In this document: positions 61,594 through 64,000 of the stretch, piece by piece
How positions within the stretch are numbered: position 1 is the first letter of the stretch
How the letters are laid out: each line of letters opens with the position of its first letter
Source of the DNA: Palsa-504 sp963769715
GTDB taxonomy: Bacteria > Actinomycetota > Actinomycetes > Streptosporangiales > Streptosporangiaceae
Assembly: GCA_963769715.1 (NCBI GenBank)
Contig: CAVYNE010000027.1
Location: forward strand, 318,900-382,899
Direction of reading: 5' to 3'
DNA length: 64,000 bases
Position numbers and translations under genes: made by a program
Notes under the pieces: model-generated
Told to the model about the DNA's origin: nothing
What the model saw: only the letters and a program-made list of their open reading frames with translations
Databases searched by the model: none

Positions 61594-62382
61594 TCAGACG
61601 GCGAAGGAGTAGCCGCCGTTGACGGGATAGGTCTGCCCGGTGATCCACGCCGCCGCGTCCGAGGCAAGAAACAGGATCAGGTTCGCGGCGTCGCTGGGTT
61701 CTCCGGGCCGGCGGATGACGTAGCTGCGCAGCATGGATTTCACCAGGTCGGGGTTGCCGGTGGCGGTGGCGACACCCGGTGTCCGGATGGACGCGAGGGC
61801 CACGCAGTTGACGGTGATGTTGTACCGGCCGACGGCTTTGGCCAGGGCCCGGGAGAAACCCGCCGCGCCGGCCTTCGCGCCGCTGTAGACCGGCAGGCCC
61901 GGCTCGCCTACCCGGCCGGCATCGGAGATCACGGTGATGACGCGGCCCGAACAGCGCTCGACCATGGCGGGCAGGGTGGCGCGCGCGCAGTTAAGCACTC
62001 CGTAGAAATTCGCGCCCATCCACGGGCCCCATTCCTTGGGGCGGGTCTCCCAGAACGGGGGTGCCGGGCTCATCGGGTCCTGGACCGGCCCGGCGTTGCC
62101 GGCGTTGTTAACCAGGACGTCGATCCCGCCCGCCTCCTGCTCGACGCGGGCGATCATGTCCATGACGTCGTCGAAGTCGGTGACGTCACATCGGCTGGCC
62201 ACCGCAGACCCGCCTGCCGCGCGTATCTCAGATGCCACGGCGTGAGCGCGGTCCAGGTGGAAGTCGTTGACGACGACGCGCGCGCCGTGACCGGCGCAGT
62301 GCAGGGCGACCTGGCGGCCGACTCCCTGGCCGGCGCCGGTGACCAGGACGGTCTTGCCGTCCAGGCGAAGCAGGTTCTCCAT
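61594..62382 (-). CDS. Short-chain dehydrogenase/reductase (SDR)
   Basis: The 262-aa SDR has TGAGQGVGRQVALH for the cofactor (about residues 15-28), NDFHLDRAHAVASEI with an acidic residue after strand 2 favouring NAD, IDVLVNNAGN, catalytic Ser in ITVISDAG and YSGAK. It ends AAWITGQTYPVNGGYSFAV. Spacing to its neighbours is 19 and 26 bases, so one operon. It could act as a 3-hydroxyacyl-CoA dehydrogenase in the ring or chain degradation this operon suggests. Confidence 0.92.
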   Translation of the reverse strand: MENLLRLDGKTVLVTGAGQGVGRQVALHCAGHGARVVVNDFHLDRAHAVASEIRAAGGSAVASRCDVTDFDDVMDMIARVEQEAGGIDVLVNNAGNAGPVQDPMSPAPPFWETRPKEWGPWMGANFYGVLNCARATLPAMVERCSGRVITVISDAGRVGEPGLPVYSGAKAGAAGFSRALAKAVGRYNITVNCVALASIRTPGVATATGNPDLVKSMLRSYVIRRPGEPSDAANLILFLASDAAAWITGQTYPVNGGYSFAV

Positions 62383-62408
62383 GCTGGTCTCGCTTTCGCG
62401 GGCTGTTG

Positions 62409-63209
62409 TCAGCGTCCGGTGAACTTCGGTGTGCGCTTTTCGGTGAAGGCGCTGAGGCCTTCACCGAAGTCGCGGGTATGGGTGTGCGCGGCGGCTCGCT
62501 GCCGTTCCATGCGCAGGCCTGCCTCGCGGGTGAGCTGGAGGCCGTCGTCAATGAGTGCTTTCATGGCCGCGATCCCGAGCGGGCTCTTGCCGGCGATGGC
62601 CGCGACGAGGTTGTCCACCTCGCTGGTCAGCTGCCCGCTGCCGACTAGCGCGGTGATCAGATCGGTGCCGGCCAGGTCCTCGGCGGGCACGGTCACGCCG
62701 GTGAACATCAGGTGCTTGGCGCGGGCGGGACCGACCCGGCGGGGCAGCCTGATCGAGCCCCCGCCTGCGGGCAGCAGGCCGTAGTTCGCGTGGGCGTCAC
62801 CGAAGGACGCTGACCTGCTGGCTACGACGAGATCGCAGCACAGCACCAGCTCCAGGCCGCCAGCGACGGCCAGGCCATGCACGGCGGCGATCACGGGCTT
62901 GCCGAAGGCTTCCAGCCGGTCGAACGCCGCGCCGACCTGCTGCAGGAAATCGTCCTCCGCAGCGGGCTCCGCGTCCCCGCTGACCCGGCCCAGTACCTGG
63001 CTGAGATCGGCGCCGGCGCAGAAGGCCCGGCCCTTGCCCGCGATCACCACGACCCGCACGCCGGGGTCCGCGGCCAGGTCCAGGCCCCGGTGAAGGCCGC
63101 GGACCATCTGCAGGGTGAGGCTGTTGAGCGCGTTCGGCCGGTTCAGCCACAGCCACAGGGCGGCACCGCGGCGCTCGGTCCGGACGGGACCGTCAGCTTC
63201 GGTCCTCAT
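62409..63209 (-). CDS. Enoyl-CoA hydratase/isomerase
   Basis: The 266-aa crotonase has VRVVVIAGKGRAFCAGADLS (oxyanion-hole loop), the second loop AVHGLAVAGGLELVLCCDLV, and SFGDAHANYGLLPAGGGSIR where the crotonase Glu region lies. The C-terminal RTPKFTGR is the common ending. The first catalytic Glu may be replaced around HGLAVAGGLE; the second position (ANYGLLP) lacks Glu, so isomerase or other crotonase chemistry is possible. It lies 7 bases downstream of the thiolase gene. Confidence 0.9.
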   Translation of the reverse strand: MRTEADGPVRTERRGAALWLWLNRPNALNSLTLQMVRGLHRGLDLAADPGVRVVVIAGKGRAFCAGADLSQVLGRVSGDAEPAAEDDFLQQVGAAFDRLEAFGKPVIAAVHGLAVAGGLELVLCCDLVVASRSASFGDAHANYGLLPAGGGSIRLPRRVGPARAKHLMFTGVTVPAEDLAGTDLITALVGSGQLTSEVDNLVAAIAGKSPLGIAAMKALIDDGLQLTREAGLRMERQRAAAHTHTRDFGEGLSAFTEKRTPKFTGR

Positions 63210-63216
63210 GGCTGCC

Positions 63217-64000
63217 TCAGCCGCGGCTCAGGATCGTCACCACGCATGCCGCGGCGTCAGGGTGCAGGTAGCCGCCCGCGTTCTCCGCCAGCCCTATCCG
63301 GGCCCGGCGTACCTGCCGGGCGCCTGCCCGCCCGCGCAGCTGCGTGACGAGCTCGACCAGCTGGGCGCATCCTGTCGCGCCGACCGGGTGGCCACGGGAA
63401 ACCAGGCCGCCGTCCGGGTTCACCGGGACCCGCCCGCCCAGCGCGGTGGCCCCCGAGGCAAGCAGCTTCGGGCCCTCGCCTGGGCCGCACAATCCCAGTT
63501 CCTCGTACATGATCAGCTCGTTCGGGGAGGCCGCGTCATGCACCTCGACGACGTCCAGATCGCCCGGTCCGAGCCCGGCCTGCGCGTACGCCGCTGCTGC
63601 GGTGCGCTGCTCCAGCGGCATCCCGGACCCGCCTGCCCGCCCGGAACCAAGTGCGCATGCACGAATCCGGACCGCGCCGTCGGAGGAGCTGACGCGATCT
63701 GCCGTCCGCAGGACAAGGGCCGCGGCGCCATCAGCGATCGGCGAGCACATCAGCATGGTCATCGGAGCCGCCACCACCCGGCTGGCCAGCACCTCGGACC
63801 GGGTGAGGGCACGCTGATACTGGGCCTTCGGGTTCAGCGCCCCCTGCGCGGAGTTCTTCGCGGCGACATCGGCGAAATCCCCGGCTGTCGCGCCCGAGCG
63901 AGCCTGGTAGCCGCGGGCGATCCCCGCGTACACGTCCATGAAGAACGAGGCCGTGGGCTCCTCGCTGCCGGTTAGCTCGCGGGTGATCTCGCCGATCCTC
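63217..64000 (-). CDS. Thiolase (lipid-transfer/SCP-x type), C-terminal part
   Basis: The reading frame enters from the right edge (RIGEITRELTGSEEPTASFF) and ends at 63217. It shows the thiolase middle and C-terminal parts: KNSAQGALNPKAQYQRALTR, PMTMLMCSPIADGAAALVLR, DLDVVEVHDAASPNELIMYE and GLVSRGHPVGATGCAQLVEL with catalytic His. The SPIADGAAALVL and SRGHPVGATG forms point to the SCP-x/lipid-transfer-type thiolases used in sterol or branched-chain acyl-CoA cleavage. The nucleophilic Cys lies beyond the window. First visible gene of the operon. Confidence 0.92.
   Translation of the reverse strand, partial: RIGEITRELTGSEEPTASFFMDVYAGIARGYQARSGATAGDFADVAAKNSAQGALNPKAQYQRALTRSEVLASRVVAAPMTMLMCSPIADGAAALVLRTADRVSSSDGAVRIRACALGSGRAGGSGMPLEQRTAAAAYAQAGLGPGDLDVVEVHDAASPNELIMYEELGLCGPGEGPKLLASGATALGGRVPVNPDGGLVSRGHPVGATGCAQLVELVTQLRGRAGARQVRRARIGLAENAGGYLHPDAAACVVTILSRG

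Overview
The window is high-GC DNA with strong third-position GC bias, GTG/TTG starts, Shine-Dalgarno and leaderless starts, DUF2637 fragments, LuxR/AfsR-type regulators, a membrane Ser/Thr kinase and an F420/LLM-type enzyme. This points to a soil actinomycete (Actinomycetota, plausibly Streptosporangiales or relatives). The order is inference only. No rRNA, complete tRNA, CRISPR array or intact insertion sequence was seen.

Layout. 1-5.6 kb: a patatin cut by the left edge, a YdeI/DUF1905 protein, a group II intron tail, a DUF6325-like protein fused to a LuxR-type DNA-binding domain, and a GntR/ABC/permease cassette. 5.7-15 kb: an AraC regulator with a direct-repeat operator, small and multi-pass membrane proteins, an esterase, a frameshifted nitronate monooxygenase, a redoxin, NTF2-like and VOC proteins, then methyltransferase and lectin debris. 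15-31 kb: a transmembrane kinase with a periplasmic-binding-protein-like sensor, a PPOX protein, a zincin, a frameshifted alcohol dehydrogenase, a 659-aa membrane protein, two methyltransferases, DUF4126 and TetR, mixed with truncated genes. 31-43 kb: small conserved hypotheticals, an UspA-like protein, a SNF2 helicase, a DUF6325 operon with a 53-aa repeat protein, an SDR, and a damaged APH-aminotransferase and LuxR gene. 42.5-49 kb: DUF1275, a decayed TOTE-type primase-helicase, an intact DeoR-MFS-HAD operon, and IS66 debris. 49.3-54 kb: a segment bounded by about 142-bp inverted repeats, then a truncated serine recombinase next to a perfect palindrome. 54-56.5 kb: a second GntR/ABC/permease cassette paralogous to the first. 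57.7-64 kb: a damaged CocE hydrolase and a five-gene leftward acyl-CoA catabolic operon (thiolase, enoyl-CoA hydratase, SDR, LLM oxidoreductase, acyl-CoA ligase) cut by the right edge.

Many genes are interrupted by one-base shifts, several in short homopolymers. Others have real internal deletions or missing ends. The first class could be sequencing error; the second looks like decay around old integration and transposition events. The features most worth following up are the DUF6325 proteins (one fused to a DNA-binding domain, one coupled to an unannotated repeat microprotein), the two self-regulated GntR/ABC cassettes with apparently leaderless promoters, and the paired structured inverted repeats.
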